Under the pieces are notes generated by a model. That model saw only the letters and a program-made list of their open reading frames with translations. It made no database searches and was not told where the DNA came from. From Yponomeuta sedellus (taxonomy: Eukaryota; Arthropoda; Insecta; Lepidoptera; Yponomeutidae), in the NCBI GenBank assembly GCA_934045075.1, contig OW203722.1:24411379-24475378 (forward strand): 64,000 bases of DNA. The letters run 5' to 3'. Position 1 is the first letter of the stretch; each line of letters opens with the position of its first letter. This document shows, piece by piece, positions 1-11,527 of this stretch. Position numbers and translations under genes: made by a program.

Positions 1-215
1 CCCATAAGGCCTCTGACATGGCTTCACGACTGCCATCACATGATAGCCGGGACCAACGGCTTAACGTGCCTTGCGAAGCACGGAAGCGATCGGAAAAAAA
101 TGCCATTAGCGGTAGTCACGACATGGTCATGCATCCAGTACCTGACCGCGCCTGTTGTTGCTTAACCCAAGTGATTGATTCCAATCACTCGGTTCCGCTA
201 GGCCACGAACGCTTC
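1..215 (-). mobile_element. 5S-rRNA-derived SINE (SINE3-like), cut by window edge
   Basis: Antisense copy of the commonest SINE here. On the minus strand it starts with GAAGCG(T)TCGTGGCC and contains a 5S-like internal promoter block (AAGC...GGCGCGGTCAGGT...TGACC). The 3' body runs off the left edge. The antisense frame at 18-218 is a read-through of the SINE, not a gene. Confidence 0.85.
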
Positions 216-1017
216 TAGGCCACGAATTAGTAATAATACTTTCATTTTATTACATTTTTATGGAAACGAAACCTTAGCCTTCTCTGGGTCTCAACTCGAC
301 TGACACATAAACTAAACGAAACGATATTCTTCAAATAATTTAAACTCTGCCTAGACGGCTACACTGGACAGCTACTATAAAGAAGTATTGTTACAGTACC
401 TATTAAATAGGTTGCCAGCCTAAAAGGCTGGCAAAGGTTAATACATCCTTCATGGGACATTGTATACGCCTTTATAATAAAATCCCTGAAGATATATTAA
501 AGCTTGCCTGAAACGTGGTTCAAAAATATGTTAAGTACACTTTTTGCCAAAAGGGCTACTATATATAACATGAAGGATTATTTAGATGACAATGATGTCT
601 AGTATTAAAGCCAGTACAATTATGAGTTTTACGTTTTAAAATAATTATGCAAGCTCTGTTAATTAAGGACTTTGAAAAGACTAACTTTGGAGTTTGTCCA
701 TTTTTTCTCTAAAATTATCTAGAGTTTGAAATAGACGCCTAGTTTCAATTGTAAACATTCATTAAGCCGCAGTTTCTGCGCAATTTTGAATAAAACCTCT
801 TCATTTCACTTCATCTCTAGATGAAAGCTTTCAAGTTCATAGAACATAACCTGGTAAATTAAGAGTGAACTCACAAAGCACAGCTCTCCCTGGGATCACC
901 AGACAGGCAATTATTCTTCTGCTTTCTACAACAGGGTCGGCGCTTAGCGACGAGCTAGCTAGACCCACAAAATATTGTTGTACTATCAGAAGGATACCTC
1001 AAAAATTCGTCGCAGAC
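216..1017. other. No gene seen; A+T-rich, with half of a diverged repeat pair
   Basis: No coding sequence supported. Positions about 700-800 resemble about 1873-1970: both hold TCTC(T/C)AAAAT, a GAxxCCTAGTTT block and TAATTTTGAATAAAA-like ends in the same order. This is probably an old dispersed repeat. Confidence 0.4.
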
Positions 1018-1405
1018 AACCCTTTATTCGGTCGCAATCGCTTGTAGTCCCAGCTGTCTGAGTGATCTGAAACGATGACGAAGGTTTAGCAAAATAGGGC
1101 GCGGTTAGTGCATAGATATGTGACCGTCTATCACTAACGCTAGTGGCATTTTTCCGAGCGGTTCCGTGCTTCACAAGGCACGTTAAGTAGTTGGTGCCGG
1201 CTGCTGTCGATAGATGGCAGTCGTTAAGCCAAGTAAGATGCTTGTCGGCTTGAAAAGTTCTGACAGTAAGACCAGCCACTTGTCTTGCAACCCTCGACCA
1301 ATCTGGACTTGGTCCCCGTGGTAAAGTGTGGCCTATACCTTCCTCAGGGAAGAGACCCGTGCCCCTCGGTGGAGACATAATTGGTTGATGATGAACCCTT
1401 TATTC
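1018..1405 (+). mobile_element. 5S-rRNA-derived SINE, divergent subfamily, with 12-bp target duplication
   Basis: Full-length insertion bounded by identical 12-mers AACCCTTTATTC at 1018-1029 and 1394-1405, so the element is 1030-1393. About 45 bases in, it carries GGGCGCGGTTAGT followed by TAGAT and GACCG, matching the box A to box C part of animal 5S rRNA. The body keeps the family landmarks (GCTAGTGGCATTTTTCC, GACTTGGTCCCCGTGG). The exact duplication shows retroposition. It is closer to the 5S sequence than the main subfamily. Confidence 0.9.
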
Positions 1406-1752
1406 ACATTGTCATTTCGTGAAAGTTTCCGGTAGCGCGGACGCGTGCGGGCTATACGCGTTCCATAGATATAGATCTAGCTTTTGATCCGGGTAGGATT
1501 CAACACGAGCTGAGCCGAATCGACAGCAGTTTAACAATTTTGACACTCGCCCGTAACGCAACTGAATAAACTGGACACATGTAAAGATTTACGTTTAGTC
1601 GATTGTATGGATTTACGTGTAGTCGACTGTATGGTGTGCCCTCTCTAGTTTCACCGACACAGATTTTTTCACGTTTATTCAGTAAACAACCGCAAAGCCG
1701 CAAGTCCGTGCTTGTCTCTGGATTTCCGCTCTATATCCACTTTTATATTAAG

Positions 1753-1871
1753 TTTGAAGTTTTTTGAACTAAAACTTTCGTAAGCACAGCACATTGTAGA
1801 TTTTCGGACTTTTCCGATATAACAACACCCGTAAGTAAATCCGGACTAAAAGTCTACAATTTGAAGTTTTT
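1753..1871 (-). mobile_element. Family H short retroposed foldback, 95 bp with 12-bp target duplication
   Basis: Identical 12-mers TTTGAAGTTTTT flank 1765-1859. Read on the minus strand, an inverted segment begins at GTAGACTTTTAGTCC and is joined to the sense 3' end (CTACAATGTG...GCTTACGAAAGTTTTAG). The same segments occur at 34632, 40333 and 47350. No promoter head is recognisable. Confidence 0.8.
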
Positions 1872-2270
1872 GTCCATATTTCTCCAAAATATAAATTTCA
1901 AAATGGACACCTAGTTTTTTTGTAGCATTCAAGATGTAATTTTCTGTGTAATTTTGAATAAAATACTTTGTTTTAAAAATACACGGAAAACATAAGCCGA
2001 TTCTAATCTGAACGTGTCACTAGGAGTGGTTAACATTCTGTGGTGAATGCAGGTGCTGTGGGTGCGCTGACAGACGCGAGGGATTGCGGCCATCATCACG
2101 ACGTCGCGTCACGACCGACACTCGCAACAGCTATATCTAGGCAGGACACCTACTAAGAGCGCGGACTTGGTAAGCAACCGAGCCTTTTGTGTGAAAAGCT
2201 TTGAAGCGTCGTCGAGGTCGCTTCACTTATCTTCTTCTTTCTGAGTCTCTTCTCTAATAGCAATCGGCCC

Positions 2271-2463
2271 TTACATACAAGCACATACATTGCTTCCGGC
2301 CCCACACTAGGATACCCTGTGTCGTGGGAACCAGAAACAACGACATCACAAACATGTAAACATCCAAGACCTGGATTTTTTTTTTGTCCCCAGCTGGGAT
2401 TTAAACCCGGCACTTCTTGCATGGTAGGCAAACGCGCTACCGCTACGCTAAAGAGGTCGTCGC
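2271..2463 (-). mobile_element. tRNA-derived SINE, family E
   Basis: Minus-strand copy with a tRNA-like head: GACGACCTCTTTAGCGTAGC (box A region) and a box-B-like GGGTTTAAATCCC. A body with GTTTACATGTTTGTGATGTC and CACGACACAGGGTATCCTAG follows. Other copies are at 12914, 24510, 46760 and 48095. The two frames overlapping it (2153-2512 and 2319-2600) are SINE read-through. Confidence 0.85.
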
Positions 2464-2599
2464 TAAACTGTTTCGCTTGGCAAGAAATTAAGAACCAATT
2501 ACAAGTCTTCAACGCTGGCTATATCCGTTCATTCCTCGATGTTTCTAAGCACGGCTTCCTTCTTTCCTCAATATCTCTTTTCCTCAATTATTTAGTTTA

Positions 2600-3394
2600 G
2601 AAAAAGACGCCTTCGCCTTTGTCCCTTATGTAAAATCACCCGTTATGTAAATGAATAGAGTGCACATATGTGTTGTCGCATTTAAGAAGGAATTTTAACA
2701 ATGTACTTTGGCCGTTATGATGTTACGTTTAAATTTATTGTTTTTACATTTCTGTTTGTTTCATGGTTGTTGAATGTTTACGTCATGTTTGAATATTGTG
2801 CCGCTAAAAAAATGTTTTTATCCATCTATCTAATTCCTGGTGTACATATAATACAGAATATTCAATCTATCTATTGATAATTCCATGCTTTGTTCACTTT
2901 CTTTTGTCCAACAAGGACAAGGAATAATAATAATACTAATAAATAAGGAATAATACTAATGACTTACACAGCACTTAGGGGTAAATCCTAGTCTATTAGA
3001 AAGTGGAGCGAAAATAATTAAGTGAAAACTCAAGTCCAGATTCTAAGTGGTCTCCTCAAACAGAGTTCAGTCTTGTCTCTCTCGGCAGGTTACTAACTGA
3101 TGGCTGTTGCGATTACCGCAAATACTAGTTAACCTTTCATTGTTTAAGAGTTTAGACAATACCCGTGTGGGACCGTTGAGAGTACCCGGCACCGACTGCG
3201 GACATTGTTTTACTCATTACCGGGTTGTAGGCGCGAACTTAGTCAGCCTTTGAAAAGTGATGGGCTATTGTTTTGCGCTTGTTTGGACTCTAATCAGTAG
3301 CGATGGAAAAATGCTAGGAAAAATCTGAATAATTACGTTCTGACAAATATTTTAATTGACGTAACCTCTAAACAATGACAATGGACTGTGGCTG
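2600..3394. other. No gene or clear repeat seen
   Basis: A+T-rich sequence with short AATAATA runs at 2925-2960. No long frame, TIR or SINE head was recognised. Confidence 0.4.
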
Positions 3395-3612
3395 GAAGAA
3401 CCGATGGTCGAAGGGGTTCAAAGGTTCTCGAACGGAGACGAGGAACTTGTAAACGCAACGTAGGACACCTACAAGCTCGGTGGACCGACGGCCTGAATCA
3501 GTTTGCTGGCAGTGGCTGGATGAGGATGTTCAAGGACAAAAGGATGTGGTGTGCATGAAGGAGGCCTATCTTCAGAAGTGGACATATCGCTTCATGAACA
3601 ATAATTAAGCAT
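3395..3612 (+). pseudogene. RTE-clade LINE, C-terminal reverse-transcriptase ORF remnant
   Basis: Translation gives NVGHLQARWTDGLNQFAGSG, then WMRMFKDKRMW and, after a frameshift, MKEAYLQKWT. This is the decayed form of the C-terminal RTE signature (VGRP..RWTDDL, WM..A.DR..WR.L.EAYVQQWT). The frameshift and substitutions make it non-functional. It lies just upstream of another RTE end at 3627. Confidence 0.8.
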
Positions 3613-3626
3613 TAAGAACCCTGATG

Positions 3627-3725
3627 TCATCATCATCATCGTCAGGCTACACTAGTCCACTGCTGGACATAGCCCTCCCCTAATGAGCGCCATAGTGCCC
3701 TGTCTTCAGCTTGCCGCATCCGCAA
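3627..3725 (-). mobile_element. RTE-clade LINE 3' end with GAT-type tail
   Basis: Minus-strand frame encodes LRMRQAEDRALWRSLGEGYV and then QQWTSVA, the standard end of lepidopteran RTE ORFs. The element stops in GATGATGATGATG, the short-repeat tail expected for this clade. It sits tail-to-tail with the plus-strand remnant at 3395. Confidence 0.85.
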
Positions 3726-4497
3726 CCCTGATGTGAAACAACTTAAATGGTAAAACGCAACGAAACATTCATGATAAAATCTATATAAATAAGATTCAAA
3801 GTCCTGACTGGCTGACTCACTCATCAACGCCCAGCCCAAGCCGTTGGACCTAGGAAGCTGAAATTTTGCACAGAGGTTTTATATATAATGTAGGCAATAA
3901 ATAATATCGGTTTTTTTAAATGCAACCCCTAAGGGAGCGAAAAGGGTTGCCAACAATTGTATGGGAGGTATAAAGAATGTTGTCTAATGAAACTTAAAAT
4001 AAATACTCTTCAACACAATTGATAGAACACGTGTTTCGCCGTTTTTTTTTAACCCTTAGGGGGTGTTTGGGCCAATTCCTGGATTTGGGATATATTTTCA
4101 ATCACCGCAACGAAACGCAAACATGCGTTTGAATAGGCACGCCTTTGTCTATGTCAAGAAGACGGTGGCGCCATCTTGGCTTTTTTCTCGTGAGCAAAAC
4201 CAGTGGACATACGCTCGTGCGCATTTAATTTTATAAACTTTTATTCAAAGTATATTTCATTGTGGAACTTATTGTGAAAGGTCCTGGGACCGAATTACAG
4301 CTGTGTGAGTGTTTGTGGAGGGATCCCTCAACTTTGGAGCCAACTCTCGACTGCCTCAAGATTGCCACGCGCCGTACGTCGTGACGCCGGATTCCCGATC
4401 TTGACAAGTAAGGGATTGAATTTATATGTTGGATCCTGGAATGGCCTACGAATAACCCGTCTCCTTAATTAACCAAAAATCGATTGATTATCATCGT

Positions 4498-4500
<3 letters not shown>
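3726..4500. other. No gene; older repeat-like sequence
   Basis: No coding support. About 3770-3960 looks like a degraded short element (a GATTCAAAGTCCTGACTGGC head and a central CAACCCCTAAGGG), but no second copy exists here to define its ends. Confidence 0.35.

Positions 4501-4578
<78 letters not shown>
4501..4578. repeat. (TA)39 microsatellite
   Basis: About 78 bp of uninterrupted TA dinucleotide. A SINE-F-like fragment (TCCCAAACTTGGATACCCTG) follows at about 4600-4640. Confidence 0.97.
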
Positions 4579-4579
<1 letters not shown>

Positions 4580-5054
4580 CATCCACACAACATAACCACT
4601 TGTCCTGATCCCAAACTTGGATACCCTGTACTAACCTGTAATTAGGATGGACATCATAACATGGACCATAAGCTATCAAACTTACTTCGCGTTTATAATT
4701 GCCTTGAACAAGATGTTATAGTCAGAGAAGCAGCTCAGTTTAACATGGAACCCTATCGCGCCAGCTTGCTAGTTCCGGGACTGAAGGTCCCTTAGTAAAT
4801 TATCGCCTCGGCTTACTTCGACAGGGTCGTAAAGTGGCTAAATAGTGGAAGGTCCCAGGAGGAGGGCTGCCCTATCTAACTGCGCGGACTTAGATTAGTT
4901 TTTCCCGTTGCCTCTGTTATTATTGGAAATATGGAACATTGTTGTGAGATAGTTTGCCGAAGATAATGTTACGTCGCGTCTTTGTTAGAACAACTTCTTT
5001 TAATTGTAGCTTCGTAAATGACAGAGTGGCGGCCGCGTTTCGCCGCGTTCCGCG

Positions 5055-5150
5055 GCCGGGAACGTTCGGTGGGCAGACCAGCAGCTAGATGGTCAGATGA
5101 CCTATGTAAAGTAGCCGGTAAACAGTGGGGTTTACCGGGCTGATGATAAT
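5055..5150 (+). pseudogene. RTE-clade LINE fragment
   Basis: Plus-strand reading gives RSVGRPAARWSDDLCKVAGK followed by QW, which matches the C-terminal GRP..RW.DDL..VAG.W motif of RTE ORF2. Only about 30 codons remain. Confidence 0.75.
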
Positions 5151-5305
5151 GATGATGGAAAGATAGTACATTAACTTAATATTTTATATCCAAACAACTT
5201 TATTGTAAACTAGTTGCGACCGAGACGTTATTAAAAATACAATAACTGTGATATAAAAAAATATCAATCTAAGAAAAAATCATAGAACAAAATTTATAAG
5301 ACAGA

Positions 5306-5355
5306 CAATTTCTAAAAAGATCGGGAGACTCTAATCCCGATCTTTTTAGAAATTG
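5306..5355. repeat. Perfect 21-bp hairpin, 8-nt loop
   Basis: CAATTTCTAAAAAGATCGGG plus A at 5306-5326 is exactly complementary to 5335-5355; the loop is GACTCTAA. It lies outside any identified element. Confidence 0.9.
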
Positions 5356-5511
5356 CGTATTTTAAAGATATACCGACTTTAATAACTTTAATCCGGATTA
5401 AATTACTTGCTGTCAACGTGTAGAGCCTACGAAAGATTTTGTTACAAAATGTAATTATGGACTTGCTTTTATCTAACAATGTCGATTGAAGACAAGTTGT
5501 TTGGACCCTTT

Positions 5512-5853
5512 GCTGGTCCCCACTGCTGGTGTACGGGTCTCTTCCTGCATCGCGGGAAGGTTAGGCCATGCTCCACCACGGAGGCCAAGTCCGGGTTAAT
5601 GAAGGATTGTAAGACAGTAGGGGGCATCACTATCAGAAGTTATAGAGGCCTCTGACATGGCTTAACAACTGCCATTACATGACAGCTGGCAGCAACGGAT
5701 AGCGTGCCTTGCGATGCACCGAAACGCTAGGAAAAATCGCTACTAGCGGTAGTCACGGGACGGTCACCCACCCTGCACCTGACCGCGCCTGTTGCAGCTT
5801 AACTCAAGTGATTGATTCCAATCACTCGTTTCGGCTAAGCCACGAACGCTTCC
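5512..5853 (-). mobile_element. 5S-rRNA-derived SINE, near full length
   Basis: Antisense copy from the 3' body (CCCACTGCTGG..ACGGGTCTC) to the head (CCACGAACGCTTCC). It contains the palindromic GTGATTGATTCCAATCAC near the head and the 5S-like block. The frame at 5709-5900 is SINE read-through. Confidence 0.88.
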
Positions 5854-5855
5854 AA

Positions 5856-8180
5856 GCGAGCGAATACTACAATATTGTTTGCTCTGTAATCTGTACTTAA
5901 TTCTCTAATACCAGGCGCTTAGTTGCAGTTTGAAAAACTCTAAAAAAGTCCTTAAACCTTTACAAAAATTACACCAAAAATAAGCCGATACCTACATGTA
6001 AATAAGGTACGAAGTAGCATGCCGAACATCGAAAGAACATACAACGTCAACAAAAGGCCCTAAAGGAGTCGCAGGAGGAAAAACAAAATAACACCAAAGG
6101 CAAACACGCTATAAATTAAATGTATGAATTTCCTTTCATACGACAGACGTACGTAGGGGTAAGGTAAACAGTTTTTCCATCGAAAATCCCCCAGCAACTT
6201 TCACACAATAGCCTTACCCTATTCGATTAAACGTAGTACCCACGAAGAACTGCGGCACCCTCTCTCCATTTCATAATTTGCATCGCAAAAAAGCAAATAA
6301 ATTTAAAATATTGCACTTTTCCTCGGGCCGCAGCCTTAATTTTCCCTTTTGCTGATCTTCAATCAATCTTTCACGTAAAGACGTTCTATTGTCGATCGCC
6401 GAATATTGTAGATTAGGATCCGGCAGTCTACAAGGTGCGGCAACGAGTAACTGAGAGATATTAACAGATTATTAATTAAATGTAATAGTTATCCTGAAAT
6501 AACAGATACTGAATGGGTTTTTTTCATATTAACGTATATACTTACACCCTTGATGTATAATAGTTCGTTAGTTTCCAATAAATTAAAATCCTACTACACT
6601 ACACATTTTACTCACCCTCTCACACACACTCATTCACATTCATAAAACACACAGAGAGGACTGAACCCTATAGTTGCTTTTATATTATTTTCAATAATTA
6701 CTGTTTATTGTTAATGATACCTAACAAAAAAAAATCATAAGATTACGCCAGTTGTTTATGTAACAAAAAAATTAACAAGAGAGGCAAGAGGCGCTGTATC
6801 CTGAAATAAAGGCTATGAACCTAGTTCAGCAGCAGATGCTACAAAAGACATGTTATTATGTAAATCTAACTTTTAGTACTAGATATTGAATAATCCAAAT
6901 ATTGTTTTGTTAACATCTTCACACCTTTTTCTGGTTCAATAAACGTTATCTTATCTATCTTAACAGTCTTATTAACTAAAACACGACTCATCAAAACATT
7001 TCATAAACGCCGTATAAATAATTCTGTGATTTGAGACTACAAGGGAAACACTTTACCACAAACTATTAATACTGCGTTTATGGAGTGATTTAAGGAAACC
7101 GTAGTTTACGAGCTATTTTCGGACTTACTAAATAAACACAAAAAATATGTAAAATCGGTGAAGCCGTATCGGAGGATTAAGAACAATTATTGTGACATCA
7201 TTTTATCTATAATATAAATAACACTTAATTAAATGTTTTTAAATGTAACTGATATTGAATTTAAGAGCCATTAGTTATTAGATTATTATGGCAAAATGAA
7301 AGTTTTCTCTTTTCATCCCTTGATTTTCACATTAATTTTATTGCACCTGGTGTCTCAACTAATACCGCCAGTGCCACGTTTCATTAAACTGCAGTTCAAA
7401 GTTTATAATGAAATATATCAACAAATTAGTGAAATTCGCAATGTATTTCGTAGTCGTTTTCCCACTTGTCAATCGACTTTGCAATTTACATCGATGTCAT
7501 AAATGAATTTTAGTTGCATGAATTATAGACCACACAGGCATATTTGCCACGCGAAAAAACTTGCAAGTCAGTTGTCACATTGAGTCACTCATTGGTGCTG
7601 TTTCACAGCTAGCCTGGATCCTGGTCTATTAAGGGGAGGAACATTTTCCCAACTTGGGGTATTTTAATGCCTACGCAAATAATAGGGGCTGTAGGGGTTT
7701 ACCTTTATTAAGATGCCGCATTAAAGCTTCTTAGCACCATTATTGTTAACAGGTAGCATTTCCGTGTGGGTTCTTTTTTAAATATTTCAACTGATCTCGA
7801 CTCCGTTTGCGTTTGATTATATAAAAAATACTTGTGACAACTTTTCTTCTGGTAGCCCTCTCGTTCGGACTTTCTAATAATTATATTGTGAATGATTGTA
7901 CACAAAATTGTGTAAGTTTCACAAATGTGATCTACGGCGACACAAGAGAATAAAGTCCGGACATTTTACATAATTTTATATTCGAGTATTTTAGTTTATT
8001 ACACAGGAAATTGGCAAGAGTTAATATGAACTTCCATGGTTGTCTATAAAAATAAACTATGTCTATAATATTTAAATTCCCGATTTTTTTTTCAGATATA
8101 CGTCTCGTCCTTTTACTATCATTTAAAAATATAATGTGCGGGCAAGATGGTACGAAAATGGTCAAACTCCAAAGAGCTTA
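5856..8180. other. Mostly unique A+T-rich DNA, no supported gene
   Basis: About 2.3 kb with few repeats. The 68-codon frame at 7296-7502 begins with a hydrophobic signal-peptide-like stretch (MKVFSFHPLIFTLILLHL) and ends without any domain I know. With no splice or homology support it may be chance. A LINE-tail-like TAAACGTTATCTTATC occurs near 6944-6960. Confidence 0.35.
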
Positions 8181-8187
8181 ATCTGAT

Positions 8188-8385
8188 GATACCGAATTAT
8201 GATGATGTCAAAGGTCCTGGGTTCGATTCACCCTGGGGGCGGCTGCAAATTTGCACAAATGACCTCAGTCTGGATGTTTTTGCATGGTTGCGGGTTCATG
8301 CCTACTTATCATGGCACTGGGTATCCTAGTTTGGGACCAGGACAAGTCATTGTATCGTGTAGAAGTTATTTATCATTTAAAGAAG
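8188..8385 (+). mobile_element. tRNA-derived SINE, family F
   Basis: Box-B-like GGTTCGATTC at 8219, then GCACAAATGACCTCAGTCTGG and the 3' part TATCCTAGTTTGGGACCAGG. Its head is decayed. Related copies lie at 24086 (minus), 42355 and 51655. Confidence 0.7.
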
Positions 8386-8674
8386 AATAATATGTGAGTC
8401 GCTTTGTTTTAAATCGTGGTTATGATTGAGCGAGCCGCTTGTAACCAACCCTCGGGCTATGTGGTTACGTTTGAAGACACCACCCTTGGCTTCCCCGTAG
8501 ATAATATTCAAATAGACAGCCATAGACTAATAGACGCAGTAGATAGAATACATCTCTGATGAAACATGAAGAGAGAGGGCTATAAATGTGCGCTCCAGCT
8601 GAAGATGAAACTGGTAATTATATTTTTTTCTCACAGTAATATTGAATATTTGAATAATAAAATCACTCCTATAT

Positions 8675-8796
8675 TATATGGTTTACTGGCACTACCCCTT
8701 CCACTGTCCCTATCATCGTGGGTTAGCTGGAAGAAAATACTATCTAGTATTAAGCTCGCCGTTGTACAAATTTGTTTTTAGAGCAATAAAGAATTT
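8675..8796 (+). mobile_element. LINE 3' untranslated tail (Jockey/CR1-like)
   Basis: Contains GGTTAGCTGGAAGAAAATAC, GTATTAAGCTCGCC and GAGCAATAAAGAAT. The order GGTTG(C)CTGGAAGA...TTAAG.CCGCC...CAATAAA also appears at 29715 and 57890. AATAAA serves as a poly(A)-like signal. It runs directly into the microsatellite at 8797. Confidence 0.65.
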
Positions 8797-9036
8797 TTCA
8801 TTCATTCATTCATTCGTTCGTTCGTTCGTTCGTTCGTTCGTTCGTTCGTTCGTTCGTTCGTTCGTTCGTTCGTTCGTTCGTTCATTCGTTCGTTCGTTCG
8901 TTCGTTCGTTCGTTCGTTCGTTCGTTCGTTCGTTCGTTCGTTCGTTCGTTCGTTCGTTCGTTCGTTCGTTCGTTCGTTCGTTCGTTCGTTCGTTCGTTCG
9001 TTCGTTCATTCATTCATTCATTCATTCATTCATTCA
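8797..9036. repeat. 240-bp (TTCG)n/(TTCA)n microsatellite
   Basis: TTCA units form both edges, TTCG units the core, with one TTCA at 8881-8884. It starts exactly at the tail of the upstream LINE. Frames across it (FVRS repeats on plus, NERT repeats on minus) are consequences of the repeat. Confidence 0.98.
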
Positions 9037-9940
9037 ATAATAACAGCTTTGACGTTCATTAAGTAAACATTTTGTTTTTATACTAAATAAAATTCTTTTG
9101 ACTTTTATTCAATATTACGGTATTCATGTATCAGTGATCTGACCAACACTTATACAATATTATGTAAACATCCACTTGATTTGCACACTGTATCTTTTTT
9201 TTACGTTACAAAGTTTGATTGCAATAAATCACTATGATTATGATTTTTACAGCTCGGCTTCAAGAAGCTGTAAACTTGCGTACTTATATGGTACTAAATA
9301 ATAATTGAACTTGTTACTCCGCAAGACAAAGGATCTTCACTTCACGGACGGGGGTGATTATATATTTTGAGATACGGAACCCTAAAAATGATTTCGATGT
9401 AGTATGAACTTCCTCCTTTTTTCGGTTCTTCCCTGTATGAATATGGTTAAGATTGCTGGTATGCATGAGAAAATCTTCGATCTCTTCTATTCAGTGCACA
9501 TTGTTTTCTAGAAGTCCGTTTTTTTTTACTAAAAAGTCTTCTTTCAAAGATTGTACGTTCTGCGACTGAGCCTTCTAATTCTATGTGCACAGCCATCGGA
9601 ATGAATGACAAACGCGTGTAGCTGGGATGTTTTTATTTGGCAAGAGATCACGGTGGGGCCGTGGGACGTGGCCGGAATACGGATGGACGGACGGTGGGTT
9701 CCTTTTGGGGGGTATTGATTTCGGTTTGGTTTTTACTGTTGCAGCGTCCGTACAGTCGATAACAAGAAGATTTACTTGCCGATTGTACTGTATCTTTGTG
9801 AATATTTTATGTTGGTTTTTTTTCTGGTGTACAAGAGTATTCTTATCTCTTTTATTTAGCCTATAAACGTCCAACTGCAGGTCACAGGTCTTCTTTTAGA
9901 GAGAGCATAGGCTTAATTACCACGGGTGCCCACCGTAGAT
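9037..9940. other. No supported gene
   Basis: Overlapping opposite-strand frames at 9581-9874 and 9627-9866 come from a G/T-rich stretch (9640-9740) and show no known motif. No repeat was recognised. Confidence 0.35.
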
Positions 9941-9946
9941 TGGTAG

Positions 9947-10153
9947 ATTGTCTGACATGGCTTAACGACTGCTTTTAAATGACAGCCGGCACCGACGGCT
10001 TAACGTTCCTTGCAAAGCACGGAAGCGCTCGGAAAAATGCCACTAGCGGTAGTCACGGGACGGTCACCCATCCTGCACCTGACCGCGCCTGTTGTTAGTT
10101 AACTCAAGTGATTGATTCCAATCACTCGGTTCGGCTAGGCTACGAGCGCTTCC
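9947..10153 (-). mobile_element. 5S-rRNA-derived SINE, 5' half
   Basis: Antisense copy from TCTGACATGGCTTAACGACT to the head GAGCGCTTCC. The 3' body is missing. Confidence 0.87.
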
Positions 10154-10154
10154 G

Positions 10155-10755
10155 CTTCGTCGGCCTTATCCACAGAAAAGACGCACAAAACAATCCTTGA
10201 CTGAACGAAATTTTTCCTACGTTTTCTCAACCATTGCCTTATCCATCTAGCTGGGTATTAAGATTTCCTTGACTGATACCGGGTAAACGGTGATAAAAGC
10301 GAGCTACGTTATCTAGCCGATTCGGCTTACTCAGCAGATATCAGACTTTATGAGTTATTGAAAAGAGAGTGCACAAAGATTCCTAAGAACCTCTACCTGG
10401 CTTTGATACTTAAATTGGGTTTTTACAAACTCGATTAAAGCGGAGTCGAAGCGCATCGAATTCTCTAAAAACCGCTTACGAAGGGGGTACGCGTATTCTC
10501 GCGGATTAGGTAATTTTCACGCGTATAATAAATAGTTAACACTCTGAAGTTAGTTAGGATTCGACTGAAGCTTTAATTCGCGTAAGACGTGGGGCACATA
10601 GGAAGAGCGTAGGACGAGACGCGGCGTACTGGTATTTACTTTCATAGAAAAATTACTGACCCTAAGTGGCATCTGAGGAGAAATGATTCTATTGGCTTAT
10701 CACGGGTTTTAACATAAAGCAAAAAACAATACAGATTAGTTTATAAACATCGCCT
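10155..10755. other. No gene or clear repeat seen
   Basis: Mixed-composition unique-looking sequence without long frames. Confidence 0.35.
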
Positions 10756-10757
10756 TC

Positions 10758-10858
10758 ATCCCAGAAAGGTAGGCAGAGATCAGGGACTTCCACTTGCTAG
10801 GAGCCTGTCAATCACCTTTGCTTCATCAACGTTCATTGGTTGGTTTCGAGCACGTTTA
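10758..10858 (-). pseudogene. LINE ORF 3' end (VSAYPSG-type)
   Basis: Minus-strand sequence corresponds to the LINE end whose clearest copy at 29838 reads as CQDRVKWQSLVSAYPSGIQA. Landmarks here are GATGAAGCAAAGGTGATTGA and CTGATCTCTGCCTACC. Other copies: 19781, 29838, 34130, 38575, 62925. Confidence 0.6.
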
Positions 10859-10971
10859 AACTAAGTTTATCTTAAACGTTTATCTTTAAAATATACTTGT
10901 CGTCTATTTTTTTGCGCTCCACATCATGAACTGTACCGGTAGCATGAACCTTTATCCTGCTTAAATATATT

Positions 10972-11246
10972 CTTTTTTTAATGCACTAACCCGTGCTAAG
11001 GACAATTTTGAAAACCTATTTGGAGGCTGAAAATTTCACCCGTGCCGGGACTCAAACCCGCGATCTCTGGCTAACCGTGCCAGCACTCTCCCAACTGAGC
11101 TGATGGCCAACTCTACCGGCATCGGTGAAATTTCGAACCTCTTTACAATACTTTCTGTATTTCGTACAGACAGCGACATCTGGCTGAAGTAATTTGCATC
11201 ACTACAGCCCCGAGTACCTTTACTTTGCAGTTAGGTTTTACATCCT
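10972..11246 (-). mobile_element. tRNA-derived SINE, family B, uninverted copy
   Basis: Minus-strand order: upstream body (CAGATGTCGCTGTCTGTACG), tRNA-like region GGCCATCAGCTCAGTTGGGA, box-B-like GGGTTTGAGTCCCGG, then CCTCCAAATAGGTTTT and the distal tail TGTCCTTAGCACGGGTTAGT. This is one of the few family B copies in plain collinear order and defines the family. Confidence 0.85.
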
Positions 11247-11527
11247 TAGTTCGTGCATAGAGAAACTGACGACAAACCGCTCATGAGAGCGACTGACCAC
11301 CATGACGTTATTGGGCGGTTTTTTGTCCATTTCTCGCCCGCGTAAAAGGGTTTCAAACTACCAGCTCTGGGCTAGAACGAAGCAAACTTGATAGATACAT
11401 GAAAACGTATTAATATTAAGTACAAAAGGGCGGAATTGTTGATCTAGGGTAAAATCTAGTTCCGGAACTAGAATATTAGTCTTAAATGTATGGTGTGCAA
11501 CAAAGAGTATTAATCTAATCTAATCTT

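Noticed and set aside
7296..7502. Small secreted protein (signal-peptide-like N-terminus)
   Set aside because: Single short frame in A+T-rich DNA with no homology, splice or promoter support; hydrophobic runs are common in such sequence.
8678..9040. Frame encoding FVRS repeats and its minus-strand NERT counterpart
   Set aside because: Products of the TTCG microsatellite.
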